A DNA stretch of 9,189 nt from Chromatiales bacterium (GTDB lineage: Bacteria > Pseudomonadota > Gammaproteobacteria > Chromatiales > Chromatiaceae), in contig JAHEIA010000084.1 of the NCBI GenBank assembly GCA_024639625.1, positions 1 through 9,189 of the forward strand, written 5' to 3'. Position 1 is the first letter of the stretch; every line of letters begins with the position of its first letter. The position numbers and the translations under genes were made by a program. Positions 1-5,617 of this stretch are shown here, in pieces. The notes beneath the pieces are model-generated. The model made no database searches and had not been told where the DNA came from. It was given only the letters and a program-made list of their open reading frames with translations.

Positions 1-458
1 CGGACGATCCCGCCGCGCGGATCTGGCCGATCCGCGTGTTCCGCGGTAAACAGCCCTTCGACAAGGGGTTGGAGACGCTGGCCGTGTTCCACACCGCCGG
101 CGACGATGACGCCGCGTTCTCGGGCAACTACAACTGGTCCAAGGCGGTCGAACGGGGGATGGATAGCGTCGATGCAGTGTACAGCGGCGAATACGGGTTC
201 GTCGAAACCGAGATGTACTGGCCGGTTGCCCAGATGGTGGCGCCGAAAGAGGACACTCTCAGCTGCACCCAATGCCATCGACGGAAAGGCCGCTTGGAAA
301 GCGTGGAGGGCATCTATATTCCGGGGCGCGATGACAACCGATGGATCGACGCAATCGGTTTGCTGCTGGTCATGCCCCCCCTGCTTGGGGTCCTTCTGCA
401 TGGGGGGATCCGGCTTTGGGTTTGGAGGAGCCGAAAAAGGGGCTCGCCATGTGGCTAG
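1..458 (+). CDS. Octaheme tetrathionate-reductase-family cytochrome c, C-terminal fragment
   Basis: This is the 3' end of a gene that begins before the window; the reading frame is open from base 3 and stops with TAG at 456-458. The visible protein has the tail pattern I associate with the octaheme c-type cytochrome (tetrathionate reductase) family: WPIRVFRGKQPFDKG near the left edge, then GFVETEMYWPVAQMVAPKE, then one c-type heme site CTQCH (264-278) followed by a basic stretch and GRLE. These enzymes are periplasmic multiheme proteins that reduce tetrathionate and, in vitro, nitrogen oxyanions such as nitrite and hydroxylamine. After the heme domain comes a hydrophobic helix (about 350-410, GLLLVMPPLLGVLLHGG) and a basic end (WRSRKRG), so the protein is probably anchored in the inner membrane with its heme part outside. 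Only the last heme site is in view, so heme number and the active-site lysine cannot be checked. The GTG at 36 is not the true start. Confidence 0.75.
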   Translation, partial: DDPAARIWPIRVFRGKQPFDKGLETLAVFHTAGDDDAAFSGNYNWSKAVERGMDSVDAVYSGEYGFVETEMYWPVAQMVAPKEDTLSCTQCHRRKGRLESVEGIYIPGRDDNRWIDAIGLLLVMPPLLGVLLHGGIRLWVWRSRKRGSPCG

Positions 459-514
459 AAGAGTGATTCCGCGCAAGCCCTGCGCGCGCCCGGCCCGGCT
501 TTCCGGGGTGGCCG

Positions 515-1381
515 ATGATTGTGCTGTTGCTGTCCGTTTTCGAACACCCTGGAGCCTTGGCCCTGCCGGGGCTCGAGCAGCCCGTCCCCGCACATCCCGC
601 CGCAGGGGCAAGCAAACCCGCGATACCACATGTGGGCCAGCGTGCCCTCGAGGATTATCGGACCTATCTCGCGGCCCAGTCTCATCGCGCCTTTGCCATC
701 GCGCCCGGCGGCACCTGGGCTTGGGTTGCGGGCGAAGCCAGCTCGCAGGCAGCCGCGGATTCAGCGGCCGCCCGCTGCAGCGCGCGCACCGAACAAAAAT
801 GCGTGCTCTTCGACGTAGACGGCCAGGTCGTATTCGCGCAAGAGGATTGGAAACGCCTCTGGGGACCGTACAAGCCCGCGTCGATGGCCGTCCAGAGCCC
901 GGAGGGCGTGCAGGTCGGGCAACGCTTCCCCGATCTGGTGTTGGAGGCCAGAGACGGGACCCGAAGCCGGCTCTCCGAGTCGCACGGCAAGGTCCGGATC
1001 CTGTATTTCTGGGCCTCCTGGTGCGGGATCTGCCGCCGGGAGCTCCCGAAGCTGCTGAAGTTCAGCGGTGAGTTGCGCAGCCGCTCCGATGCTGCGGTCC
1101 TGCTCTTGCCCTTGCGGGAGGATTTCTCCGACACCCAGCACTGGCTGGCGGAAAACGGGCTCGCGGACATTCCCCTGCTACGGCCCAGATTCGCAGCTGC
1201 GGGCACTACCGCCGACGACACGGGGGATCCACCCCAAACCGGCGAGCTCACCCGTGTCGTACCGGTCATTTTCGTCCTCGACAAGCACGGCATCGTATTG
1301 TTCGCGCACCGTGGCTCGATCCGGGACTGGAGCGAGTATCTGCCCCTGATCGACGACGCCCGCAACCGCTCGGGCGCCTGA
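515..1381 (+). CDS. Exported thioredoxin-fold (TlpA/ResA-like) protein with extra N-terminal domain
   Basis: A 288-residue protein. The C-terminal half (about 133-285) is a TlpA/ResA-like thioredoxin fold: VGQRFPDLVLEARDG opens the domain, YFWASWCGICRRELP carries the CGIC redox pair (C170, C173), and VVPVIFVLDKHG supplies the expected cis-proline (P250). Such proteins reduce or exchange disulfides in the periplasm, for example in cytochrome c maturation. The N-terminal half (about 55-120) contains HRAFAIAPGGTWAWVAG, an alanine-rich helix, and two cysteines (C88, C96); it resembles the small DUF4189-type domain of exported proteins, but this is a memory-based resemblance. The first residues MIVLLLSVF are hydrophobic but short for a signal peptide. 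An in-frame TGA at 464-466 and no other start codon leave ATG 515 as the only start, preceded by a GGGGTGG stretch. The gene starts 56 nt after the cytochrome gene, in the same direction, so co-transcription is likely. Confidence 0.8.
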   Translation: MIVLLLSVFEHPGALALPGLEQPVPAHPAAGASKPAIPHVGQRALEDYRTYLAAQSHRAFAIAPGGTWAWVAGEASSQAAADSAAARCSARTEQKCVLFDVDGQVVFAQEDWKRLWGPYKPASMAVQSPEGVQVGQRFPDLVLEARDGTRSRLSESHGKVRILYFWASWCGICRRELPKLLKFSGELRSRSDAAVLLLPLREDFSDTQHWLAENGLADIPLLRPRFAAAGTTADDTGDPPQTGELTRVVPVIFVLDKHGIVLFAHRGSIRDWSEYLPLIDDARNRSGA

Positions 1382-1511
1382 GATTCAGTCGGCCCGGAAG
1401 CGAACCGGCAGTCGCTTTGCACCGAGCCGGCGGCACCACGGAGCCCCGTTCCTATGGTCGTTCCGCCCCGGCTCAAGCCTGCGTTCCTGTGGAGACTTTG
1501 GCGCCTTGGAC

Positions 1512-1541
1512 TTGCGTCCGATCCCTTGCCCACCTTATCTT
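1512..1541 (+). promoter_or_regulatory. Weak sigma70-like promoter candidate ahead of the M48 lipoprotein gene
   Basis: TTGCGT (1512-1517) and TATCTT (1536-1541) are separated by 18 bp and lie about 33 nt before the chosen ATG at 1574. Each box matches the consensus only partly (3/6 and 4/6). It fits the shorter start but is not strong evidence by itself. Confidence 0.2.
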
Positions 1542-1573
1542 TTGCGGAACCACCGGCCGATTGGCATAGCGCG

Positions 1574-2497
1574 ATGCCCCGACCAACAAGAAGAGCAAAG
1601 CTAATCCTGCTGTTATTCGTCGCCAGCGCCATATTTAGCGCCTGCACAGCGAACATTCGCACACCGATTCGGACCGACTCCATACCCAGGGCCCCTATTC
1701 TGAGCGCCGATGACGAAGCATACGGGGCGGCTCTGGTGCAAAACCTCAGGTCGGATCAAGAGCCGGACACGGAAATCGAACACCACCTGCGGGTAGAGCG
1801 AATCTTCGAAAGCCTTGCGGGAGCGGCAAAGATCAACCGTCAGGCATGGCGAATCCACCTTCTCCTGGACCCGGATACCGCGGATGTGCGTGCCCTGCAC
1901 GGCAAGCAACTGGTGGTCTGGTCCGGCATTTTCGATTTGGTGCGGAGCGACGAAGAACTCGCCGGCCTATTTGCCTGCGAACTCGCCCACACCCTGGCCC
2001 GACACACCGATCCGGTCGCCTTTCACCCGGCGGCGGAGCTGCTGTTCGGCCTCACCGATATCGCGGCGACGATGGGTCTGGCGATACTTAGCCAGGGCAT
2101 CGTTGCGGTCAACCTGCCTGGAATGACGCGCTGGGCGTACCTTGAGGCGACGGATCTCGACCCCGTCGACCGGGTCTACTCGGAAGAGGAAGAACAGGAG
2201 ACTGCGTCGATAGCGGCTTTGCTCTTGGCGGCATCTGGGTATCGGCCCGGCGCCCTGGCTGAATTCTGGCAACGTGTATCCACGGACAACGGGTTGCAGC
2301 AGAACGCCGAGCCTTTGCTACGCAACCTGCCTCCCCACGCGCGCAGCAAGTTGATCGCGCGCGCGATTGCAGAGATGCCCGACGCGGGTTTGGCGAACTC
2401 CGAGAACCCGGCCTCCGCCCAGACAGCGGTGTCGGCTGTCAGCGGACCCGCACCGGGCATACAGGCGACCCTCGCGGATGACTCGCTAAACAAATAA
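1574..2497 (+). CDS. M48-family metallopeptidase-like lipoprotein with altered zinc motif
   Basis: A 307-residue protein related to M48 periplasmic proteases of the LoiP/YcaL/BepA type. I start it at ATG 1574, not at the in-frame ATG 1454, because 1574 gives a classic lipoprotein signal: MPRPTRRAK, a hydrophobic run, then SAIFSAC with the lipidated cysteine at C24 (Phe at -3 is slightly unusual). The M48 core follows: DTADVRALHGKQLVVWSGIFD, the motif region LAGLFACELAHTLARH (129-144) and, downstream, EEQETASIAALLLAASGYRPGAL. The usual HExxH is here C135-E136-L-A-H139. The third ligand glutamate aligns with E209, while the aspartate of the family's E-A-D motif is replaced (T210-A211). The catalytic glutamate E136 is kept. 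The protein may be inactive, or may bind metal through cysteine. The last 35 residues are Ala/Ser-rich and probably disordered. It is 192 nt behind the thioredoxin-like gene; a shared transcript is possible. Confidence 0.8.
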   Translation: MPRPTRRAKLILLLFVASAIFSACTANIRTPIRTDSIPRAPILSADDEAYGAALVQNLRSDQEPDTEIEHHLRVERIFESLAGAAKINRQAWRIHLLLDPDTADVRALHGKQLVVWSGIFDLVRSDEELAGLFACELAHTLARHTDPVAFHPAAELLFGLTDIAATMGLAILSQGIVAVNLPGMTRWAYLEATDLDPVDRVYSEEEEQETASIAALLLAASGYRPGALAEFWQRVSTDNGLQQNAEPLLRNLPPHARSKLIARAIAEMPDAGLANSENPASAQTAVSAVSGPAPGIQATLADDSLNK

Positions 2498-2751
2498 GGA
2501 ACTCTCGATCCACGTCCGGTATCCTTGCTCCAGCCCCGCTCGGGGATTCATTACCACTGCTCGGCCCCCTCGCGCAATGGTGGCCACATCCCGGCTACGG
2601 TAACGGTTCGCTGCACGACGGTATTCCCGCGCCGGGACTGACAGTGTCTGGCCTGCAGGAAAGCGAAGGACATCTTTCTTTTGCTACCTCGATCTCGCCG
2701 CACGCTCCCGCACCCCAGCAGCGTGCCCCAATACTTGAATCATCGCCCCTG
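2498..2751. other. Convergent intergenic region
   Basis: This 254-nt gap separates the 3' ends of two converging genes. It contains a short CCCC/GGGG hairpin at 2534-2545 and a 7-bp inverted repeat at 2700-2726. Neither has a following T-run. I see no convincing gene: the plus-strand frame from 2644 has no ribosome binding site and runs antisense through the small secreted protein gene. Confidence 0.5.
2700..2726 (-). terminator. Hairpin downstream of the small secreted protein gene
   Basis: GCACGCT (2700-2706) pairs perfectly with AGCGTGC (2720-2726) around a 13-nt loop. It lies 25 nt beyond the stop codon at 2752 on the minus strand. There is no T-tract, so intrinsic termination would be weak; it may instead protect the 3' end of the transcript. 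Confidence 0.3.
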
Positions 2752-2994
2752 CTACCACCAGGCGTATCTGCGACTCTGCTTCCAATGCGCGTAGCCGGGC
2801 CCCCGCAGATGAAGGTCGCGGATGTAGGCTTTCATCGGAGGCGGACCCCAGCGATAACCGGGATCGTGGATATAGGCATGCCGCCACGGATTATAGCCCG
2901 ACCCATACCAAAAGGCGTTGGCCGTTTGGCTGGGGATGGCGAGGAGCGTGGCGACGATCCCAGCTGCGACAAATACGCGTTGCATTGTCTTCAT
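2752..2994 (-). CDS. Small secreted Trp/Tyr/Gly-rich protein, function unknown
   Basis: An 80-residue protein with a clear Sec signal peptide: MKTMQR, a hydrophobic core, and a cleavage site after A27 (PSQTANA before FWYG). The mature part is only 53 residues and contains six Trp and seven Tyr, with many Gly, Pro, Arg and His and no cysteine. It holds an imperfect internal repeat: AYIHDPGYRW (40-49) and AYIRD followed by GPGYAHW (56-71). ATG 2994 is supported by GGGAG at 3002-3006, seven nt upstream, and by the signal peptide; the longer frame to 3327 has neither. I do not recognise a named family. Composition and the start of the mature chain recall the small Gly/Tyr-rich proteins that coat sulfur globules, and the gene lies near sulfur-type genes, but that is an inference. 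Outer-surface or structural roles are equally possible. It has its own 305-nt leader region and is probably transcribed separately. Confidence 0.7.
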   Translation of the reverse strand: MKTMQRVFVAAGIVATLLAIPSQTANAFWYGSGYNPWRHAYIHDPGYRWGPPPMKAYIRDLHLRGPGYAHWKQSRRYAWW

Positions 2995-3070
2995 CGCATT
3001 TCTCCCTGCTTGCCCTCTCCCACACTTCAAGCTTAGACCGAGTTCCCTGCTCAGGTATTGCGGCAGATCA

Positions 3071-3105
3071 ATTTCCTTGCCGGGAACCCCGGGATCGCGG
3101 GAAAT
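3071..3105 (-). promoter_or_regulatory. Nested hairpin in the leader of the small secreted protein gene
   Basis: ATTTCC (3071-3076) pairs with GGAAAT (3100-3105). Inside it, CCGGG (3080-3084) pairs with CCCGG (3088-3092) around a 3-nt loop. The whole lies 77-111 nt before the start codon at 2994. It could be an mRNA leader structure or an operator; no T-run follows. Confidence 0.3.
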
Positions 3106-3221
3106 AGCAGGCGGGGCGAAAGAAACGCAGCGGAGAGGTATCGGGCCCCGGTAACCTGCAGACGCTCCCGGGCATGCTAACCGCAAGATTGTTTGATCGA
3201 CTGGGGGTATCACTGCAGAAT

Positions 3222-3243
3222 GAGGCGCCCCGAAGGGCGGCTC
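3222..3243 (-). terminator. Terminator-like hairpin with UUCG tetraloop
   Basis: Read on the minus strand, GAGCCGCCC and GGGCGCCTC form a 9-bp stem with one C-C mismatch around a TTCG loop closed by C-G, an unusually stable tetraloop. It sits 57 nt after the stop codon of the Pro/Tyr-rich gene at 3300. The following sequence (ATTCT) is only weakly T-rich. Confidence 0.5.
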
Positions 3244-3299
3244 TTCAGACCAAGGACTGTGACAGCTGCGACGAAAGGCGAGTCGGGCGGACCCAGCAG

Positions 3300-3977
3300 C
3301 TAGCGCACCGCGCCCCCGGCCGCCCACAACGGCCCATACCCGGAGAGCGCCCGGTTAGGGTTTGACCGAGGATCCTGTGCGTAAGAACCCGATGCGTACG
3401 GGTCCCGCATCGCATCCGCCGCGTATCCGCCAACCGGCGGATAGTTGCCGGTCCAGCTCTTCGCCGCCCGCTCCGCGTCATAGGGCCGGTAGGTATACCG
3501 GTGCGGCGCCGGCTCCTGCATCGCGTAAGGTCGTGCAAACCCCTCCACCCCCGGGCTCACGGGCGTGCCGCGATAGGTCGGGTCGCTGGGGCGCGCACGA
3601 TAAGTGGGATAGCTCTCAGGCCGCTGCTGCTCCATCTTCTCCCGCTCTCGTTCATCCAGCGGGCGGAACTGGTAGCCGCCGAGTTGGGTTGTATGGGAAC
3701 CTGCAGCACCGTTCCGATAACCGCCGCCATACGCGTCCCCACCGTAGGGCGCTGCCGGGTAGCCCTGCGCCGCCTGCCGCTGCCAGTCCGCGGGCCCTCG
3801 CCAAGGGGCAGCCTCGCGTGCCGCTTCACGGGGCGGTGGCGGGGCCTGCCAAGCAGGCTGCGGGGCCGCTGGCTTTGGCTGGCTAAGCTTAGGTTCGGCG
3901 GGCTCGTCGGAACCGCTGAACCAGAAGTAGAGTCCCGCTACGGCCGCGGCAACAATCAATACCCCCGTCTTGCGCAT
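3300..3977 (-). CDS. Membrane-anchored Pro/Tyr/Gly-rich protein, function unknown
   Basis: A 225-residue protein with one N-terminal hydrophobic helix (about 5-20, VLIVAAAVAGLYFWF) directly after MRKTG; there is no evident cleavage site, so it is probably a signal anchor with the rest outside the cytoplasm. Residues 24-60 form a Pro/Ala spacer; the remainder is low-complexity, rich in Tyr, Pro, Gly, Arg and Ala, with no cysteine. A charged patch FRPLDEREREKMEQQRPES (104-122) is the only helix-like stretch, and YTYRPYDAER (161-170) partly echoes it. ATG 3977 is chosen because the helix begins there and GGGGGGTGGAG precedes it; the frame is open up to 4055 but the extra residues are hydrophilic and lack a signal. 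I do not recognise a family. Its neighbours are the small aromatic-rich secreted protein downstream and the rhodanese upstream. A surface or periplasmic structural role is plausible; function is unknown. Confidence 0.65.
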   Translation of the reverse strand: MRKTGVLIVAAAVAGLYFWFSGSDEPAEPKLSQPKPAAPQPAWQAPPPPREAAREAAPWRGPADWQRQAAQGYPAAPYGGDAYGGGYRNGAAGSHTTQLGGYQFRPLDEREREKMEQQRPESYPTYRARPSDPTYRGTPVSPGVEGFARPYAMQEPAPHRYTYRPYDAERAAKSWTGNYPPVGGYAADAMRDPYASGSYAQDPRSNPNRALSGYGPLWAAGGAVR

Positions 3978-4069
3978 CGTCTCCACCCCCCTTTTCCCAG
4001 ATACGGTCTCTCGTGAGAAACCGCGGATCGGCGGTCCGCTGGCGGAACCTGCCATATAGAACCTAGACT

Positions 4070-4145
4070 GAATCCCGATCTATATAATTATTTTAATACA
4101 TTACACCATTTTATAAAAGTCTTTTCTTATGATACCCAAGGAAAA
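4070..4145 (-). promoter_or_regulatory. A+T-rich promoter region candidate
   Basis: The stretch contains TATATAATTATTTTAATA and the 10-bp palindrome TTTTATAAAA (on the plus strand, 4109-4118). On the minus strand TTGGGT (4138-4133) and TATAAA are 18 bp apart, which would start transcription near 4105, roughly 125 nt before ATG 3977. The -35 match is weak (3/6), so only the region, not the exact boxes, is supported. Confidence 0.35.
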
Positions 4146-4150
4146 CGGTT

Positions 4151-4277
4151 ACTGACTGCGAGCGGGTCAGTCCACCGAAAGAATCCGGCGCAGCAACGCA
4201 AGCCAACCAGCGCACCGCTCGCTGCGGCTACCGGCAAGGGTGCGTCGAAGGCACGGGCGCACCCAACCCAAGCGAGC
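4151..4277. repeat. Set of three inverted repeats, possible structured RNA
   Basis: ACTGAC (4151-4156) pairs with GTCAGT (4166-4171). GCTCGCT (4217-4223) pairs with AGCGAGC (4271-4277). Nested inside the second pair, GGGTGCG (4238-4244) pairs with CGCACCC (4258-4264). All three stems are perfect. They could fold as RNA from either strand; I cannot assign a known RNA family. Confidence 0.35.
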
Positions 4278-4549
4278 AGCCCGACATGACGCCCCGACGA
4301 GCGCCTACCGGTACTTGGTTGCTCGCCCAGAAACAGCAGGGCGCGCCAGGCAGCGGGAGCATACCGCAGACTTCATTCCAATCCCGTGATCCGCCTCAAT
4401 CATCAGCCCGGAGCAACTCCAGGGGAGCTGTCCGATTCCATTATACCCTGGGCTACGCGGCACGCAGCCAAGGAGCCCGACCTCGATACCCCACCGGCCC
4501 CTCGGCCCCGCGGTGAGCGACATCCGGCTGTCCTGCACTACCAAGCGCC

Positions 4550-5470
4550 TCAACAGGCCTTGCACAGCTTGATCTGCTGCTCGATGGGGAACTCGGATTG
4601 CCGCGCCCACTCCTTCATTGAGGCGTCGTACAGCTTCGCATTCTTGTTCCCAAATAGAGCGTACGACACGAACCAGGTCAGAGCGGCGCGGTTTCCCGTG
4701 TGGCAGAAATGAACCTGATCCCCAGTCTTTGGAATATCCATGGCCGCGTATAGGGCGCTCAGCTCGTCCAACGCCCGCAATTGCCCCGAACCGTTCTCGG
4801 TCACCCAGTCAAAGGGCAGGTTTTTTGCCCCCGGGATGGTGCCTGGCCGCTCGTTGTCGCCCCCCACGTAGACCCCGACGTACTCCCCGGTACTGCGTGC
4901 GTCCACCAACTGAGCACCGGATTCCATCGCCCGACGCACGGAATCGGAGTCAGCGATATAGGCGCTGGAGAACTGGGCTGCGAAGGCCTTCGGTTGCGGC
5001 GTATTCGCTCCCGACTCCAGGCGCGGGGTCCCCTTGCCGGTCTGCGCATACGCCAAAAGGCCTCCGTCGAGCACCGCTACCTGCGGGTGGCCCAGGACCT
5101 TGAAGGTCCAAAACACCCGCGCCGCGGCCGCGAGATCACCAGCGCCCCTGCCGGTCGGCACTATGACCACCGCGGACTGGTTGTCGATGCCAGCGGCCCC
5201 GATCAGGGTCTCCAGGCGCTGCACCGGAGGCAACATGCCGGATGGCTTCTCCTTGCTGCCGGTGCGCCATTGGGAATACGGAATATTGACCGCCCCGGGG
5301 ATATGGTATTTTTGGAACTCGGGCGCTTCCTGGATGTCCAGCACCACCAGGTCCCCGATCCCCAGGTTCTCGCGAAGCCATTGCGCACCCACCAAGGGCT
5401 CTATGGCATAGCCAGCGGCCGGCGCCGCCAACAGCAACAACAATAGAAACTGGGCCTGGATCTTCCTCAT
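4550..5470 (-). CDS. Periplasmic two-domain rhodanese (sulfurtransferase)
   Basis: A 306-residue exported tandem rhodanese. The signal peptide runs to about A22 (MRKIQAQF, a leucine run, AAPAAGYA). Domain 1 (about 25-145) carries LVVLDIQEAPEFQKYHIPGAVNIPY, but its active-site position has no cysteine (VVIVPTGRGAGD), as usual for the inactive half. Domain 2 (about 170-295) has LVDARSTGEYVG, the substrate-loop region, and the active loop HFCHTGNRAA with C256, which would carry the persulfide during transfer of sulfane sulfur from thiosulfate or another donor to a thiol acceptor. The only other cysteines are C303 and C306, a CKAC motif that ends the protein. ATG 5470 is supported by AGGGGG at 5477-5482 and by the signal peptide; the longer frame to 5566 has neither. 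It lies 147 nt behind the ATPase gene and may have its own promoter. The acceptor is unknown. Confidence 0.88.
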   Translation of the reverse strand: MRKIQAQFLLLLLLAAPAAGYAIEPLVGAQWLRENLGIGDLVVLDIQEAPEFQKYHIPGAVNIPYSQWRTGSKEKPSGMLPPVQRLETLIGAAGIDNQSAVVIVPTGRGAGDLAAAARVFWTFKVLGHPQVAVLDGGLLAYAQTGKGTPRLESGANTPQPKAFAAQFSSAYIADSDSVRRAMESGAQLVDARSTGEYVGVYVGGDNERPGTIPGAKNLPFDWVTENGSGQLRALDELSALYAAMDIPKTGDQVHFCHTGNRAALTWFVSYALFGNKNAKLYDASMKEWARQSEFPIEQQIKLCKAC

Positions 5471-5558
5471 CTGGCACCCCCTGCAGGGATCATGGGCTGT
5501 TGGTGTGCACCGGTCCTTGCCGCTGCCTACCGCGATCTTGGAAGGCCGATTGAAGAAG

Positions 5559-5573
5559 ATTCGCACCGCGAAT
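5559..5573. promoter_or_regulatory. Inverted repeat upstream of the rhodanese gene, operator candidate
   Basis: ATTCGC (5559-5564) and GCGAAT (5568-5573) are a perfect 6-bp repeat around ACC. The site is 89-103 bp before the rhodanese start codon, in the gap after the ATPase gene. The compact, symmetric form suits a dimeric regulator or a small hairpin; no regulator can be named. Confidence 0.3.
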
Positions 5574-5593
5574 GCAAGCGCCCGTCGCGCAAG

Positions 5594-5608
5594 CCTGAAA
5601 CCGTCAGG
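5594..5608 (-). terminator. Short hairpin just after the ATPase stop codon
   Basis: CCTGA (5594-5598) pairs with TCAGG (5604-5608) around a 5-nt loop, 9 nt beyond the stop at 5618 on the minus strand. The stem is short and no T-run follows, so read-through into the rhodanese gene remains possible. Confidence 0.25.
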
Positions 5609-5617
5609 GAAGCCGGA

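Larger units (their letters stand above)
2995..3299. other. Intergenic region with two hairpins, leader of the small secreted protein gene
   Basis: This gap lies between the end of the Pro/Tyr-rich gene (3300) and the start of the small secreted protein gene (2994), both on the minus strand. It holds the ribosome binding site at 3002-3006, a nested hairpin at 3071-3105 and a terminator-like hairpin at 3222-3243. I find no coding frame with a ribosome binding site and no clear promoter boxes. Confidence 0.5.
3978..4549. other. 572-nt intergenic region with A+T-rich island and structured GC-rich part
   Basis: This is the longest gap in the window, between two minus-strand genes. About 4070-4145 is strikingly A+T-rich against GC-rich surroundings and is the natural promoter zone for the gene at 3977. 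Positions 4151-4277 hold three perfect inverted repeats. From 4280 to 4549 I see no ribosome-bound frame; the small plus-strand frames at 4286 and 4386 look like chance. A perfect TATAAT on the minus strand (4445-4440) lacks a matching -35 box. Confidence 0.5.

Noticed and set aside
106..1071. Plus-strand 321-codon frame across the cytochrome and thioredoxin-like genes
   Set aside because: Arg/Pro-rich shadow typical of GC-rich DNA; the other frames show recognisable motifs.
1398..1417. Hairpin AAGCGA/TCGCTT after the thioredoxin-like gene
   Set aside because: Six-base stem of moderate strength with no T-run; could be chance, so not called a terminator.
1454..1573. Longer start of the M48 lipoprotein
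   Set aside because: It adds 40 residues ahead of a complete lipoprotein signal peptide, which must be at the N-terminus to work.
682..1683. Minus-strand 333-codon frame
   Set aside because: Antisense to the CGIC thioredoxin gene, no ribosome binding site, Ser/Arg-rich composition.
2644..3036. Plus-strand 130-codon frame
   Set aside because: Antisense to the small secreted protein gene, which has a signal peptide and a good ribosome binding site.
4440..4471. Minus-strand promoter with perfect TATAAT
   Set aside because: The nearest TTG-type -35 (TTGGCT) is 20 bp away and no extended -10 is present; not enough to call a promoter.
4493..4516. GGCC-containing inverted sequence downstream of the rhodanese gene
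   Set aside because: The stem needs a 4-nt bulge and no T-tract follows; not convincing as a terminator.
4286..4712. Small plus-strand frames in the long gap and beyond
   Set aside because: No ribosome binding site, no recognisable motif; the second overlaps the rhodanese gene on the other strand.
5473..5485. Sigma54-like site (TGGCAC followed by TGCA)
   Set aside because: The GG-GC spacing is one base short and it points away from the rhodanese start on the plus strand.
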